Translations under genes and position numbers: made by a program
Part shown: one piece after another, positions 32,644 to 40,404 of the stretch
Numbering within the stretch: the first letter of the stretch is position 1
How the letters are laid out: each line of letters opens with the position of its first letter
From: Marine Group I thaumarchaeote
GTDB lineage: Archaea; Thermoproteota; Nitrososphaeria; Nitrososphaerales; Nitrosopumilaceae
NCBI GenBank assembly: GCA_013390785.1
Contig: JACASW010000007.1
Span: forward strand, 1 to 44,778
Reading direction: 5' to 3'
Length of the DNA stretch: 44,778 bases
The notes under the pieces: generated by a model
The model's input: only the letters and a program-made list of their open reading frames with translations
Databases searched by the model: none
Told to the model about the DNA's origin: nothing

Positions 32644-34104
32644 ATGTATCGAGCAAGGCTTGGAAAAAATTTAGAGAAAGTGACTTTGGATTATGTGTCA
32701 TCGATAGATGACGATGTTGAAATTGCACACTATGACATTTTAGGAAGCCAAGCCCATGCCATAATGCTTTACGAGAATAAAATACTAACAAAAAAGGAGA
32801 TAAAAAAAATCCTCAAGGGACTTGAAAGTCTAAAAAAAGTAAAACTCACAAAGAAAACTGACTCTGAAGATATTCACGAACTGATAGAATCTCTAGTGAT
32901 TAAAAAGATAGGAATTGATGCCGGTGGAAAAATGCACACCGCACGATCAAGAAATGATCAAGTAGCGTTAGATATACGGATGAAAATTCGTGATGATATC
33001 AACATTGTATGTCAATGTTTGCTGGATACCATAAAAGCACTTGTTGTGTTAGCTAAAAAACACCAAGATACTATAGTTCCACTATATACACATCTTCAAC
33101 AAGCTCAAGTGGGTCTGTTCTCTCACTATCTTCTATCTTATGCTGACGCATTGTTTAGGGATCTAGACAGGCTTTATGTTACATATGGTAGGGTAAATGA
33201 AAACCCATTAGGTGCTGGACCAATTGGTGGTACAAGTATACCTATTGATAGGCTTAGTACTGGAAAAATGCTAGGATTGAAAGGAGTTGTTGAAAACTCA
33301 ATTGATGCAACAACTACAAGGGATTCTGCAGTTGAATATATTGCAGCTGTTGCAATTTTAATGACTAATTTAAGCAGGGTTTCAAAAGATTTTTCCATAT
33401 GGTCCACTTCAGAATTTTCTTTCCTTGAACTGTCTGATGAATTTACTTCACCATCAAGTGTAATGCCACAGAAAAAAAATCCTGACATTCTAGAACTTAC
33501 ACGTGGAAAAACATCACATGTGATTGGTAACTTAACGTCTATGCTTTCAACAATACAAGGACTTCCATCGGGTTATAGTAGGGACTTGCAACAGATCAAT
33601 CCAGCTATATGGTCTGCCTCTAAAATTGTGATATCTGCACTTTTGATTATGGAATCTATGTTGAAAACAGTTGTAATTAATAAAAAAAATATGCGAAAAG
33701 CTGCAGAAGATGGACATCTTATAGCACTTGATCTAGCTGAAAAATTAGTTCATAATGATATACCATTTAGGAAAGCACACCAAATCATTGGACGTGTTGT
33801 CAAACTTGCGCATAAATCAGGCAAACCCATTTCTAAATTAAGTGAGTCCGAGGTAAAAAAAGCGATAAAGAGTAAGGAAGTTAGCTTGAAACTTCTTATG
33901 AAATTAATTCAGTCTACAACCCTTACGTCATCACTTCATGACAGGAAATCTCAAGGCTCTTCCGGAATATCAGAACAAAAAAGAATGACTGCACACAGAA
34001 TGAACAAAATAGGAATGTATCAAACTGGAGTAAAAAAGCGCACCTTTGCAGTGCAAAACTCACTAAATCAGATGCATAAGAAAGTAAAACAATTGACAAG
34101 ATAA
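32644..34104 (+). CDS. argH: Argininosuccinate lyase
   Basis: It cleaves argininosuccinate to arginine and fumarate, the last step of arginine synthesis. The 486-residue protein has the fumarase/aspartase superfamily signature SSVMPQKKN (271-279), the substrate loop HTARSRNDQ (98-106) and THLQQAQ. The length is normal. It is monocistronic, starting at an ATG 26.5 bp from the shared TATA box, and ends 3 bases from tRNA-Lys on the opposite strand. The fumarate product could enter the cycle with SDH, which is encoded next door, though no regulation linking them is visible. Confidence 0.96.
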   Translation: MYRARLGKNLEKVTLDYVSSIDDDVEIAHYDILGSQAHAIMLYENKILTKKEIKKILKGLESLKKVKLTKKTDSEDIHELIESLVIKKIGIDAGGKMHTARSRNDQVALDIRMKIRDDINIVCQCLLDTIKALVVLAKKHQDTIVPLYTHLQQAQVGLFSHYLLSYADALFRDLDRLYVTYGRVNENPLGAGPIGGTSIPIDRLSTGKMLGLKGVVENSIDATTTRDSAVEYIAAVAILMTNLSRVSKDFSIWSTSEFSFLELSDEFTSPSSVMPQKKNPDILELTRGKTSHVIGNLTSMLSTIQGLPSGYSRDLQQINPAIWSASKIVISALLIMESMLKTVVINKKNMRKAAEDGHLIALDLAEKLVHNDIPFRKAHQIIGRVVKLAHKSGKPISKLSESEVKKAIKSKEVSLKLLMKLIQSTTLTSSLHDRKSQGSSGISEQKRMTAHRMNKIGMYQTGVKKRTFAVQNSLNQMHKKVKQLTR

Positions 34105-34106
34105 GG

Positions 34107-34180
34107 CGGGTCTAATGGGATTCGAACCCATGACAGCCGGATTAAGAGTCCGGTGCGCTACCTGGCTGCGCTATAGACCC
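34107..34180 (-). tRNA. tRNA-Lys (anticodon CTT)
   Basis: A 74-base tRNA with acceptor GGGTCTA/TAGACCC, discriminator G, anticodon stem CCGGA/TCCGG with loop CTCTTAA (anticodon CTT) and T arm ATGGG-TTCGAAT-CCCAT. All stems pair. The two bases after the discriminator are CC but the third is T, so CCA is not fully encoded. Confidence 0.96.
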
Positions 34181-34228
34181 ATAAAAAAAGAAAACAATAC
34201 TGTCTTTATTTAAACTTGGTATGATAAC

Positions 34229-34834
34229 TTAATTCTTGATTTCAGGCTGATTTTGATCATACTTTTCAAGAATTGAAGTGAGTACTTTGGAAACTGGAAT
34301 GTTATTCATCTTCTTCTTTTCTGATAGAAGCTTTTGGTATGCGTCAAGAGTAATGTAGACTGGTATTGAACCATTTCCTTCCAACAAGCCCCTAACGTTG
34401 TAGAGGGCATTCTCCATTCCCTTTTCTGCACTCTTTGCAAACTTTAGTTTGTCAATAATTCCTCCCAATGGACCAAGTGGCATTTCGTAATCCACAGTCA
34501 TTGTTACGCGAGTTAGATTATCATTCAATGCTTTGAACTCATTTGTAATTTCCCATCTCTTGAATTTTCCTTTAATCATCTTTGCAGCAATTTTTTCATT
34601 TCTGTCAAACTGTGTGGTCTCACAATCCCATGTTAGACGTCTTCCATCAAAGTCTCCGATTATTCTGAATGTAGTTCCTACTCCCATTCCTTCTTTGATA
34701 TCCATGGGAATGACTGTCATTCCAACGCGTTCTTGATCCTTTAATTGGTCAGAAACGTGTTCTGGTCTAGCAAAGTAGGTAAATACAGTATCAACCGGTG
34801 CCTTGATCTCGATTGATTTACTAACTAGAGTCAA
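34229..34834 (-). CDS. SRPBCC-domain protein with C-terminal ribbon-helix-helix
   Basis: A 201-residue two-part protein. Residues 1-150 form a START/Bet v1-like (SRPBCC) ligand-binding fold: SKSIEIKAPVDTVFTYFARPE, a curved strand set, TRVTMTVDYEMPLGPLGG and a final long helix. Residues 157-193 have the strand-helix-helix pattern of CopG-type DNA-binding domains: IPVYITLDAYQKLL, then IPVSKVLTSILEKY. This suggests a ligand-responsive DNA-binding or dimerising protein, which is inference. The start is a TTG with a TATA-like TTTAAA 28 bp upstream. It diverges from the exported copper-type protein gene. Confidence 0.75.
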   Translation of the reverse strand: MTLVSKSIEIKAPVDTVFTYFARPEHVSDQLKDQERVGMTVIPMDIKEGMGVGTTFRIIGDFDGRRLTWDCETTQFDRNEKIAAKMIKGKFKRWEITNEFKALNDNLTRVTMTVDYEMPLGPLGGIIDKLKFAKSAEKGMENALYNVRGLLEGNGSIPVYITLDAYQKLLSEKKKMNNIPVSKVLTSILEKYDQNQPEIKN

Positions 34835-34896
34835 TGTTGGGATTCTTTACAGTGAAGATTTAAAGCTTTTGGCAAATACCGCCAGCAAATTCCTTT

Positions 34897-34907
34897 ACAA
34901 TATATTG
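34897..34907 (+). promoter_or_regulatory. TATA box of the exported copper-type protein gene
   Basis: ACAATATATTG is centred 27 bp before the ATG at 34929. It supports this start over an in-frame upstream ATG at 34803 that lies inside the opposite gene. Confidence 0.55.
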
Positions 34908-34928
34908 ATTATATTTGTAAGAAAGAAA

Positions 34929-35447
34929 ATGCAAATACTGAAACTAGTTTTTTTGTTTTTTGTGATTATACCAATGATCAACCTGATCCCTGAAGCTGAA
35001 GCACACGCATTGTTTAATTCAGGAGAAGAATGGATAGGGGATTATCGAATTCAAATCGCTACGCTACCTGAAATACCAGCTGTTGATGAAGAGATTCAAG
35101 TTCTTTTCCAAATAGTAGATGCTGATTTCCAAGAACTAGATCAATTTACGATGGGAATTAGGATTTTTTATGATGGAGAACAAATTGATGCTATTATGCC
35201 TAACATGTATCAAAATGGGCATATGGAAATGGATTATATTTTCGAGATGTCAGGAAACCATGTTTTTAGAGTAGATCTATATGATATTGCTGCTGATGGA
35301 CAGCCGCTTACTTACACATTTAACATAAGCTCTCAGGATACATTTGGGTTTATTTTTATCGGTGCAATTACAATGGGTGGGATTATGACTGCAATAATAT
35401 TCATTTACGTATATGTGTCAAAGCGCAGAGCAAAATCTAAACAGTAG
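34929..35447 (+). CDS. Exported, membrane-anchored protein of YtkA/copper-handling type
   Basis: A 172-residue protein with a signal peptide (about 1-25, ending PEAEA before a mature N-terminal H26), an extracellular beta-sandwich domain (about 27-135) and a C-terminal transmembrane helix (139-163) with a basic end, SKRRAKSK. The outer domain resembles YtkA-like or CopC-like domains in layout. An N-terminal mature histidine is a common copper ligand in such proteins. The ATG at 34929 is chosen from the TATA spacing and signal peptide. Its last 11 bases overlap the convergent CtaA-type gene, in the oxidase region. The family call is moderate. Confidence 0.65.
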   Translation: MQILKLVFLFFVIIPMINLIPEAEAHALFNSGEEWIGDYRIQIATLPEIPAVDEEIQVLFQIVDADFQELDQFTMGIRIFYDGEQIDAIMPNMYQNGHMEMDYIFEMSGNHVFRVDLYDIAADGQPLTYTFNISSQDTFGFIFIGAITMGGIMTAIIFIYVYVSKRRAKSKQ

Positions 35448-35880
35448 TCTGAATAGATTTGGGTTTTAGCCTGAATGCAAACAATGTAGTTAACAGAACC
35501 ATTGCAAAAAGCAATATTCCAATACCAAAATGTATGGTTACCAATACGGCATGCAGCAGCGTATCTATTACCAATGCTCCTAATGTTATCTGGGTTACAA
35601 CGAATATTGCTGCCAATGTTCCAGTAGTTCTAATCTTCCAATGAGAACCTGCTGTAATCCAAGAACCCACGGCGGTGGCTATTACCAATGCCCCAGTAGT
35701 TGCAGCAATCAATCTATGCATCCATTCAACAAAGTATTCATCGTCAGGCAAAAGTCCATTTGGGCATAACGGCCAATCTGGGCAAGTCAATCCAAGTCCT
35801 GCTGCAGAAATATACCCTCCTATAACCATCAAACAATAAAGGACTATCAAAGATGTTAGTGCTAAGTATTTTAATTTCAA
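35437..35880 (-). CDS. ctaA: Four-helix CtaA/Cox15-type heme A synthase
   Basis: A membrane protein of 147 residues with four transmembrane helices, half the size of bacterial CtaA. It converts heme O to heme A for the terminal oxidase. Key residues match one half of the eight-helix enzyme: C33 and C39 in LTCPDWPLCPNG (a disulfide-type pair), E52 and H55 in VEWMHRL, and H110 and H117. A four-helix form is known from Aeropyrum pernix, so this is probably a complete enzyme acting as an oligomer. It is last in the oxidase operon, one base after the cupredoxin stop. Confidence 0.88.
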   Translation of the reverse strand: MKLKYLALTSLIVLYCLMVIGGYISAAGLGLTCPDWPLCPNGLLPDDEYFVEWMHRLIAATTGALVIATAVGSWITAGSHWKIRTTGTLAAIFVVTQITLGALVIDTLLHAVLVTIHFGIGILLFAMVLLTTLFAFRLKPKSIQTTV

Positions 35881-35881
35881 G

Positions 35882-36445
35882 TTACTCTACTATGATTGTT
35901 CCAACCATACCCATTTCTCTGTGTCCTGGGACAGTACAGATGTAATAGTATGTTCCTGGTTCGCCTGGAATAAATTCAGAAGTTCCACCATCGCCAGGCT
36001 TTAATGGATTGTTTGGAGATGCAACAGCTGAGTTTCCTAATATTCCACCAAATCCTTCTTCATCCAGTGTAACACCAAATGCATGGAACGACTTTCCGGC
36101 ATTCAAAATATTAAAGATTATTCTGTCACCTACTTTTGCATTAATCGTTGGGTTATTTCCAGGATCACCAGGTAATTCATTAAAAGCTAACGTCCTAAAA
36201 TCAGCTGATTCTATAAAGTCCAAGGTTATTGGTATATCTTTACCTGTTTGTTCTACAACCGGTGCTGCAGCTTGATCACTGATACCAGCAAAAGTATCAC
36301 CTGCGGGGGAAAGTTCAGAGATCCAGTAATCTCCAAGGGCAAAGAAGATTATTGCACCAACAATAACTGTCCCACATAATATCGCCATAAGTTTTCCAAG
36401 TCTTCCGGTAGAAGTTCTGTAAATTGTTTCGTCGTGTTCACTCAT
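35882..36445 (-). CDS. Membrane-anchored blue copper protein (plastocyanin type)
   Basis: A 187-residue cupredoxin with an N-terminal membrane anchor (about 17-38) and a copper-binding domain outside. The type 1 copper ligands are H121 in SFHAFGV, C170 and H175 in YICTVPGHREMGM, and M180 (M178 less likely). A proline and glycine-rich linker joins the two parts. It is a likely electron donor to the neighbouring oxidase, as expected in thaumarchaea, which use copper carriers instead of cytochrome c. The ATG at 36445 has GGTGAT 4 bases upstream; a GTG three codons earlier lies in that site. Confidence 0.9.
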   Translation of the reverse strand: MSEHDETIYRTSTGRLGKLMAILCGTVIVGAIIFFALGDYWISELSPAGDTFAGISDQAAAPVVEQTGKDIPITLDFIESADFRTLAFNELPGDPGNNPTINAKVGDRIIFNILNAGKSFHAFGVTLDEEGFGGILGNSAVASPNNPLKPGDGGTSEFIPGEPGTYYYICTVPGHREMGMVGTIIVE

Positions 36446-36449
36446 CTTT

Positions 36450-36455
36450 ATCACC
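36450..36455 (-). promoter_or_regulatory. Ribosome binding site of the cupredoxin gene
   Basis: GGTGAT on the minus strand, 4 bases before the ATG at 36445 and overlapping the stop codon of oxidase subunit I, fixes the cupredoxin start. Confidence 0.6.
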
Positions 36456-37981
36456 TAATGATGCGGATTACGCTGTGCGTACGGATAATAGTATTTTCCA
36501 CCCAGCCCAAACGGATCTTCCATATTGGCAGGTTTACCTTTAGCTGTACTGTAAATCATGTTGGCCAAAAATATCACCATGCCCACAAGTATGATCATAG
36601 CACCCACACTAATGAGTGCATTCATGGATATCCATGAGTCTATTTCTGGATAATCATAAATTCTTCTTGGCATTCCAAACAGTCCCAATATGTGTTGGGT
36701 GAAGAACGTAATACATGCACCAACAAAAGCTAAGATAAAGTGTACAATGCCCCACTTTTCGCTATACATTCTGCCAGTTATGTACGGGAATAGGTAATAG
36801 ACGAATCCAATTGTACCAAATGCAATTGTTCCAAATACAAACAGGTGGAAGTGACCTACAACCCAGTAAGAGTCATGTGTGATAAAGTCTAATGGCATTG
36901 CTGAGTTAACTACACCGCCAGCTCCGGCTGCAAAGAATAATGCAATTCCACCTACAGCCCACATCATTGGTGTTGCGAACTTAATTCTGCCATTCCACAT
37001 GGTAGCAAGGAAGTTGAAAACATGCATTGCAGATGCAGGCACGGCTGCTAATGTTCCAATCATAAATACAGTCTTTTCCGTAAATGACATTCCAGTCGCA
37101 TACATGTGGTGAGCCCAAGATGCAAACGCAACTAAAGACAGAATGACAAAAGCAGCAACTCCAGAAGAATGACTGAAGATTGGTCTTCGTGAAAATCTTG
37201 GTATAATCTCATACATCATTCCAATTGCAGGAATTACAAGCACATAGACTTCCGGATGGAAAGTAAACCAGAACAGGTGTTGGTATGCAATCGGGTCTCC
37301 TCCCATAGCTGGATTGAAAAATCCTGTGGCGCCAAGTCTGTCTGTCAATAACATCAAGAGTGCAGCTGCAAATGTTGGCATGGCGGCAAGTACAATTATA
37401 GATGATGACAAAAATGACCATGCCAGCAACGGTACTTTGCCAAGTGACATGTCTGGGTGTTTACATTTCAGTATTGTTACAACAAAGTTAACGGAACTAA
37501 GAATTGATGAAACACCCAATACTTTTAATCCAAATATCCACATCTCCGCTGCCGGTGCAGGAGCACTGATTACAGAGTAAGGCGGGTTTGCATACCATCC
37601 AAAGTCAGCCATTCCAAGCCATACAAGTGCTGCTGCTGGTGGAATCATCCAGAATGCAATAGCATTAAGTTTTGGATAAGCCATGTCTTTGTATCTGACC
37701 ATGATTGGAACAAGATAGTTCCCAACTGCAGATGCAGATGGAAGCAAAAACAAGAAGATCATGGTAGTTCCATGGGCTGTAAACAGTCTGTTATACGACA
37801 TAGAATCTTCAATGAGTTGTATGCCAGGAGCAAACAACTCAACACGAAGTGCAATAGCCATTGCACCGCCTATAAACATAGCAAGAAGAGAAAAAACCAA
37901 GTAAAGAAGTCCAACATCCGTGTGATGAGTTGAAAACATTATTTGCCAAACTGGACGTGCTTTTGCAAGTGCTAGAACCAT
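36455..37981 (-). CDS. coxA: Heme-copper oxidase subunit I (aa3 type)
   Basis: The catalytic subunit of the terminal oxidase, 508 residues with about twelve helices. Ligands for low-spin heme are H70 (FTAHGTTMIF) and H379. CuB is held by H242 in FHPEVY with the cross-linked Y246, and by H291 and H292. H377 (VVGHFHLF) binds the high-spin heme. The glutamate E244 of HPEVY marks an A1-type oxidase. It is preceded by subunit II and followed by a blue copper protein. The ATG has a strong GGAGGAT ribosome site. A separate subunit III is not found here. Confidence 0.97.
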   Translation of the reverse strand: MVLALAKARPVWQIMFSTHHTDVGLLYLVFSLLAMFIGGAMAIALRVELFAPGIQLIEDSMSYNRLFTAHGTTMIFLFLLPSASAVGNYLVPIMVRYKDMAYPKLNAIAFWMIPPAAALVWLGMADFGWYANPPYSVISAPAPAAEMWIFGLKVLGVSSILSSVNFVVTILKCKHPDMSLGKVPLLAWSFLSSSIIVLAAMPTFAAALLMLLTDRLGATGFFNPAMGGDPIAYQHLFWFTFHPEVYVLVIPAIGMMYEIIPRFSRRPIFSHSSGVAAFVILSLVAFASWAHHMYATGMSFTEKTVFMIGTLAAVPASAMHVFNFLATMWNGRIKFATPMMWAVGGIALFFAAGAGGVVNSAMPLDFITHDSYWVVGHFHLFVFGTIAFGTIGFVYYLFPYITGRMYSEKWGIVHFILAFVGACITFFTQHILGLFGMPRRIYDYPEIDSWISMNALISVGAMIILVGMVIFLANMIYSTAKGKPANMEDPFGLGGKYYYPYAQRNPHH

Positions 37982-37986
37982 TTTCT

Positions 37987-37993
37987 ATCCTCC
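37987..37993 (-). promoter_or_regulatory. Strong ribosome binding site of coxA
   Basis: GGAGGAT on the minus strand, 5 bases before the coxA ATG at 37981, is the best Shine-Dalgarno match in the oxidase operon. Confidence 0.65.
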
Positions 37994-38033
37994 GTATTTT
38001 GGTATAATTTTTGTCGTGAAATTAAATACAACA

Positions 38034-38459
38034 TCATTTAACATCCTCCACAATAAGTGTTGCACGCATATTATAGTGAATTAAACCGCAATATTCTCTG
38101 CATTGTATATCAAACTCACCAGCTTCGTTAGGAGAGAACCAGACAGTATTGATTTGCCCAGGAACTGCATCCAACAATACAACATATTCATGTATGTTGA
38201 AATTATGATTGACATCTTTACTTTCAATTTCAAATTTGTAAGCATGATCCTTTTTCAAATGAAGCTCACCGACTTCCTTTGTACCATCTTCATGCTCGAA
38301 ACTCCAAAACCACTGCTGAGCAGTTACTTTGATGACTTCAGCGTCTTCAGGTACATGCTCTATAAGATTTTCAATATTCCAAGCTTCTGCTCCAACATAG
38401 GTTAGAAGCGCAATCACTACCGCAACGTAGATCCATTCAGCCCAGTTTGAATGCGCCAT
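38034..38459 (-). CDS. coxB: Oxidase subunit II, CuA domain with one membrane helix
   Basis: The electron entry subunit of the terminal oxidase, only 141 residues. One transmembrane helix (about 9-23) precedes the domain. The complete CuA site is H90, C120, E122, C124, H128 and M131 in IHEYVV and CREYCGLIHYNM. The aromatic VTAQQWFWSF region is also present. The usual first membrane helix is missing and is encoded by the gene just upstream, separated by a TAA and one codon in the same frame. A GGTGA site (38470-38474) precedes this ATG, so it is translated on its own. It is 52 bases upstream of coxA. Confidence 0.93.
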   Translation of the reverse strand: MAHSNWAEWIYVAVVIALLTYVGAEAWNIENLIEHVPEDAEVIKVTAQQWFWSFEHEDGTKEVGELHLKKDHAYKFEIESKDVNHNFNIHEYVVLLDAVPGQINTVWFSPNEAGEFDIQCREYCGLIHYNMRATLIVEDVK

Positions 38460-38462
38460 AAT

Positions 38463-38723
38463 TTACAATTCACCTTTCTCTTCATATGGGGTAGGTTTTG
38501 CTTTTGGATTAGATTCTCTAAATCTCCATACTTGCCAAACCATTGTACCAGCTATTACTCCCCCTACAACAAATGCAACTGTCATCATACGGAAAAACAG
38601 GTTCCATATTTCGGCTTTTCTGTCTAAATATTCACCAGTAGTTTCAGCGGCAAAAACCAGACTAATTGTTGGAATTATGCATAAAGTCGCAATTATAATT
38701 GATAAATGAAATATTTTGCTCAT
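38463..38723 (-). CDS. Small membrane protein, first helix of split oxidase subunit II
   Basis: An 86-residue protein with a signal peptide (about 1-26) and one transmembrane helix (about 46-66), ending WRFRESNPKAKPTPYEEKGEL. This topology and the basic, proline-containing tail match the N-terminal hairpin region of ordinary subunit II between its signal and first helix. It has the same reading frame as the CuA gene, 3 bases away. It is the first gene of the oxidase operon, about 32 bp from a TATA box. I read it as a separate N-terminal piece of subunit II, though a distinct small subunit is possible. Confidence 0.8.
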   Translation of the reverse strand: MSKIFHLSIIIATLCIIPTISLVFAAETTGEYLDRKAEIWNLFFRMMTVAFVVGGVIAGTMVWQVWRFRESNPKAKPTPYEEKGEL

Positions 38724-38749
38724 TATCGTTGTTTTGAGTGGCTGTACGA

Positions 38750-38760
38750 TATAATTTAAA
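38750..38760 (-). promoter_or_regulatory. TATA box of the terminal oxidase operon
   Basis: TTTAAATTATA on the minus strand is centred about 32 bp before the first ATG at 38723, predicting a leader of only a few bases and one transcript for the split subunit II, coxA, the cupredoxin and ctaA. Confidence 0.55.
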
Positions 38761-38779
38761 ATTTATGGAAGATTTGGAT

Positions 38780-39400
38780 TTACCAAGTTTGATCATATCG
38801 ATCAATATCCATTGCATTTATTGCTGAAAGAGAGAATTTCTTGTCCTGTTCTGTTATTATAGTAAGAGAAGCATTTGCGACGATTAACTCAAACAAAGTT
38901 TGTGGCACTAGATTCATCACTTTAGCAAGCATCGATTTTATTGGATCCATATGTGTCACAAGTATCACGTTTTCATTATTATGCTTCTTCAGTACATGAT
39001 CGACCATATCTAGAACGCGTTTTTGTACATCCGGAAATGTTTCAACTTCATGCTCAGAAATTACAGGATCATTTTCATAAAACTTCAAAAATATATTACC
39101 ATATTTAGCAAACATATCATCATAATTCATACGAGTAAACTTGCCCATGTCTATTTCTGTAAGCCTTTCATCTATTACAACTTCTTCTAATGAACAATTT
39201 TTTGCAACAATTTCTGCTGTATGTTTTGCACGTTCTATTGGGCTTGAATAGATAGCAGATATATCAATAGGTGCCAGATATTTTGCGATTCGTTCTGCCT
39301 GTTCGATACCTGTTTTAGTCAAAGGTACACCTTCAGTACGTCCTGCAAGAATACGTTTAGTATTATTCTCTGCCTGTGCATGTCTTAGGAATATTATCAT
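38780..39400 (-). CDS. Histidine phosphatase family protein (phosphoglycerate mutase-like)
   Basis: A 206-residue branch-1 histidine phosphatase. The catalytic loop is LRHAQAE with R6 and H7 (alanine replaces the glycine or glutamine often seen after the histidine). Further catalytic residues are R57 in YSSPIERAKHTA, E82 in RLTEIDMG and H150 in VTHMDPIKSM. Such enzymes act on phosphorylated sugars, nucleotides or cofactors, and the substrate cannot be deduced. It is monocistronic with a CTATATAG element 25 bp upstream, divergent from the F420-type reductase. Mutase activity is less likely than phosphatase activity but not excluded. Confidence 0.87.
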   Translation of the reverse strand: MIIFLRHAQAENNTKRILAGRTEGVPLTKTGIEQAERIAKYLAPIDISAIYSSPIERAKHTAEIVAKNCSLEEVVIDERLTEIDMGKFTRMNYDDMFAKYGNIFLKFYENDPVISEHEVETFPDVQKRVLDMVDHVLKKHNNENVILVTHMDPIKSMLAKVMNLVPQTLFELIVANASLTIITEQDKKFSLSAINAMDIDRYDQTW

Positions 39401-39459
39401 TTTTCAGCTTGTTTTGAATTCCTATATAGAGATAATAATAACATTGTTAGATCCACTTC

Positions 39460-40131
39460 ATGAAAATTGGTATAATTGGCGGAACTGGAGGAATGGGAAA
39501 AGGTTTCGCACTCAGATGGTGTAAAAAACACGAAGTAATCATTGGTTCTCGTGATGCGGAGCGGGCAATAACTGCAGCAAATGGGTATTTGAGCTTAGCA
39601 AAGGATGCGTATGGAAACATTAATGGAATAATTTCAGGGAAGGATAATCTTTCAGTTGCAAAAGAATCAGATGTTTTAGTTTTATCAATTCCATATGGAA
39701 ACATTGATGCAACCTGTTCACAATTATTACCTGAGATCAGCGATCAATGCGTTGTAATTTCACCCATTGTTCCAATGACAAAAACCGATGTAGGTTTTGA
39801 ATGCGTAGCAATTAAAGACAATAAGACATTTTCACATCAAATGGTTGAAAAACATATGAAAGATAAAACAAAATTAGTTTCTGCGTTTCATGTGATTTCA
39901 GAAAAAAAACTTGTTAATCCTACCTTATCATTAGATTATGATATTTTCGTTGCTGGCGATGACAAAAATTCAGTTGAGATAGTCAATGGTTTAATTAATG
40001 AAATTGAGGGGTTACGACCAATTTACTTGGGTCCTGGAGTATTGGCATATCTTGTTGAAATGTCAACACCATTGCTGCTAAATGCAATGATTAGAAACAA
40101 AATGAAAAATCCTGGAATCAAACTTGTTTAA
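39460..40131 (+). CDS. npdG: F420H2:NADP oxidoreductase-like reductase
   Basis: A 223-residue Rossmann-fold reductase resembling NpdG/Fno, which passes hydride between coenzyme F420 and NADP. The N terminus MKIGIIGGTGGMGKGFALRW contains the nucleotide loop GGTGGMGKG (7-15), followed by the NADP-phosphate site IGSRD (32-36) and LVLSIPYGN. The C-terminal helices GPGVLAYLVEMSTPLLLNAM match the F420-binding side. Together with the ArfB-like gene this suggests that the cell makes and uses a deazaflavin. A small membrane protein gene follows on the same strand after 24 bases. Confidence 0.85.
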   Translation: MKIGIIGGTGGMGKGFALRWCKKHEVIIGSRDAERAITAANGYLSLAKDAYGNINGIISGKDNLSVAKESDVLVLSIPYGNIDATCSQLLPEISDQCVVISPIVPMTKTDVGFECVAIKDNKTFSHQMVEKHMKDKTKLVSAFHVISEKKLVNPTLSLDYDIFVAGDDKNSVEIVNGLINEIEGLRPIYLGPGVLAYLVEMSTPLLLNAMIRNKMKNPGIKLV

Positions 40132-40155
40132 AATATACAAATAGAAAAAATAGTC

Positions 40156-40392
40156 ATGAGTGAAGAATATCCTCGCCGTGGAAGAAATTGGTTAACAGCT
40201 ATGGGCATTTTATTTTTAGTTGTTGCGACAGTAACTTTGGTTAGGGACATTATTATTTGGAGCCCTGATTTTGTTGTCGAGTTCTTTTTTAATTCAGAAA
40301 TTAATGCTCAAAAAGTTTCACTGGGAGCAATCACATTTGGTGCATTCATGATAGTTTTAGGATTCACAAAGAAAAATGTACAAGCTAGATGA
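40156..40392 (+). CDS. Small two-helix membrane protein, unknown
   Basis: A 78-residue protein with two transmembrane segments (about 14-32 and 55-71) and a charged N terminus, MSEEYPRRGRNW, suggesting the first helix starts inside the cell. The loop is rich in aromatic residues (WSPDFVVEFFFN). I do not recognise it. It follows the F420-type reductase by 24 bases and may share its transcript. Its end lies 12 bases from the convergent aminotransferase gene. Confidence 0.6.
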   Translation: MSEEYPRRGRNWLTAMGILFLVVATVTLVRDIIIWSPDFVVEFFFNSEINAQKVSLGAITFGAFMIVLGFTKKNVQAR

Positions 40393-40404
40393 ATTTTCTC
40401 AAAG

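Noticed and set aside
34803-34928. Upstream extension of the exported copper-type protein by 42 codons
   Set aside because: It would lie partly inside the opposite gene and bury the signal peptide; a TATA box at 34897-34907 fits the ATG at 34929.
38460-38465. TAA between the two oxidase subunit II pieces as a sequencing error or pseudogene
   Set aside because: The second piece has its own ribosome site and ATG, and both coding parts are intact, so two real genes are the simpler reading; kept as a finding with a test.
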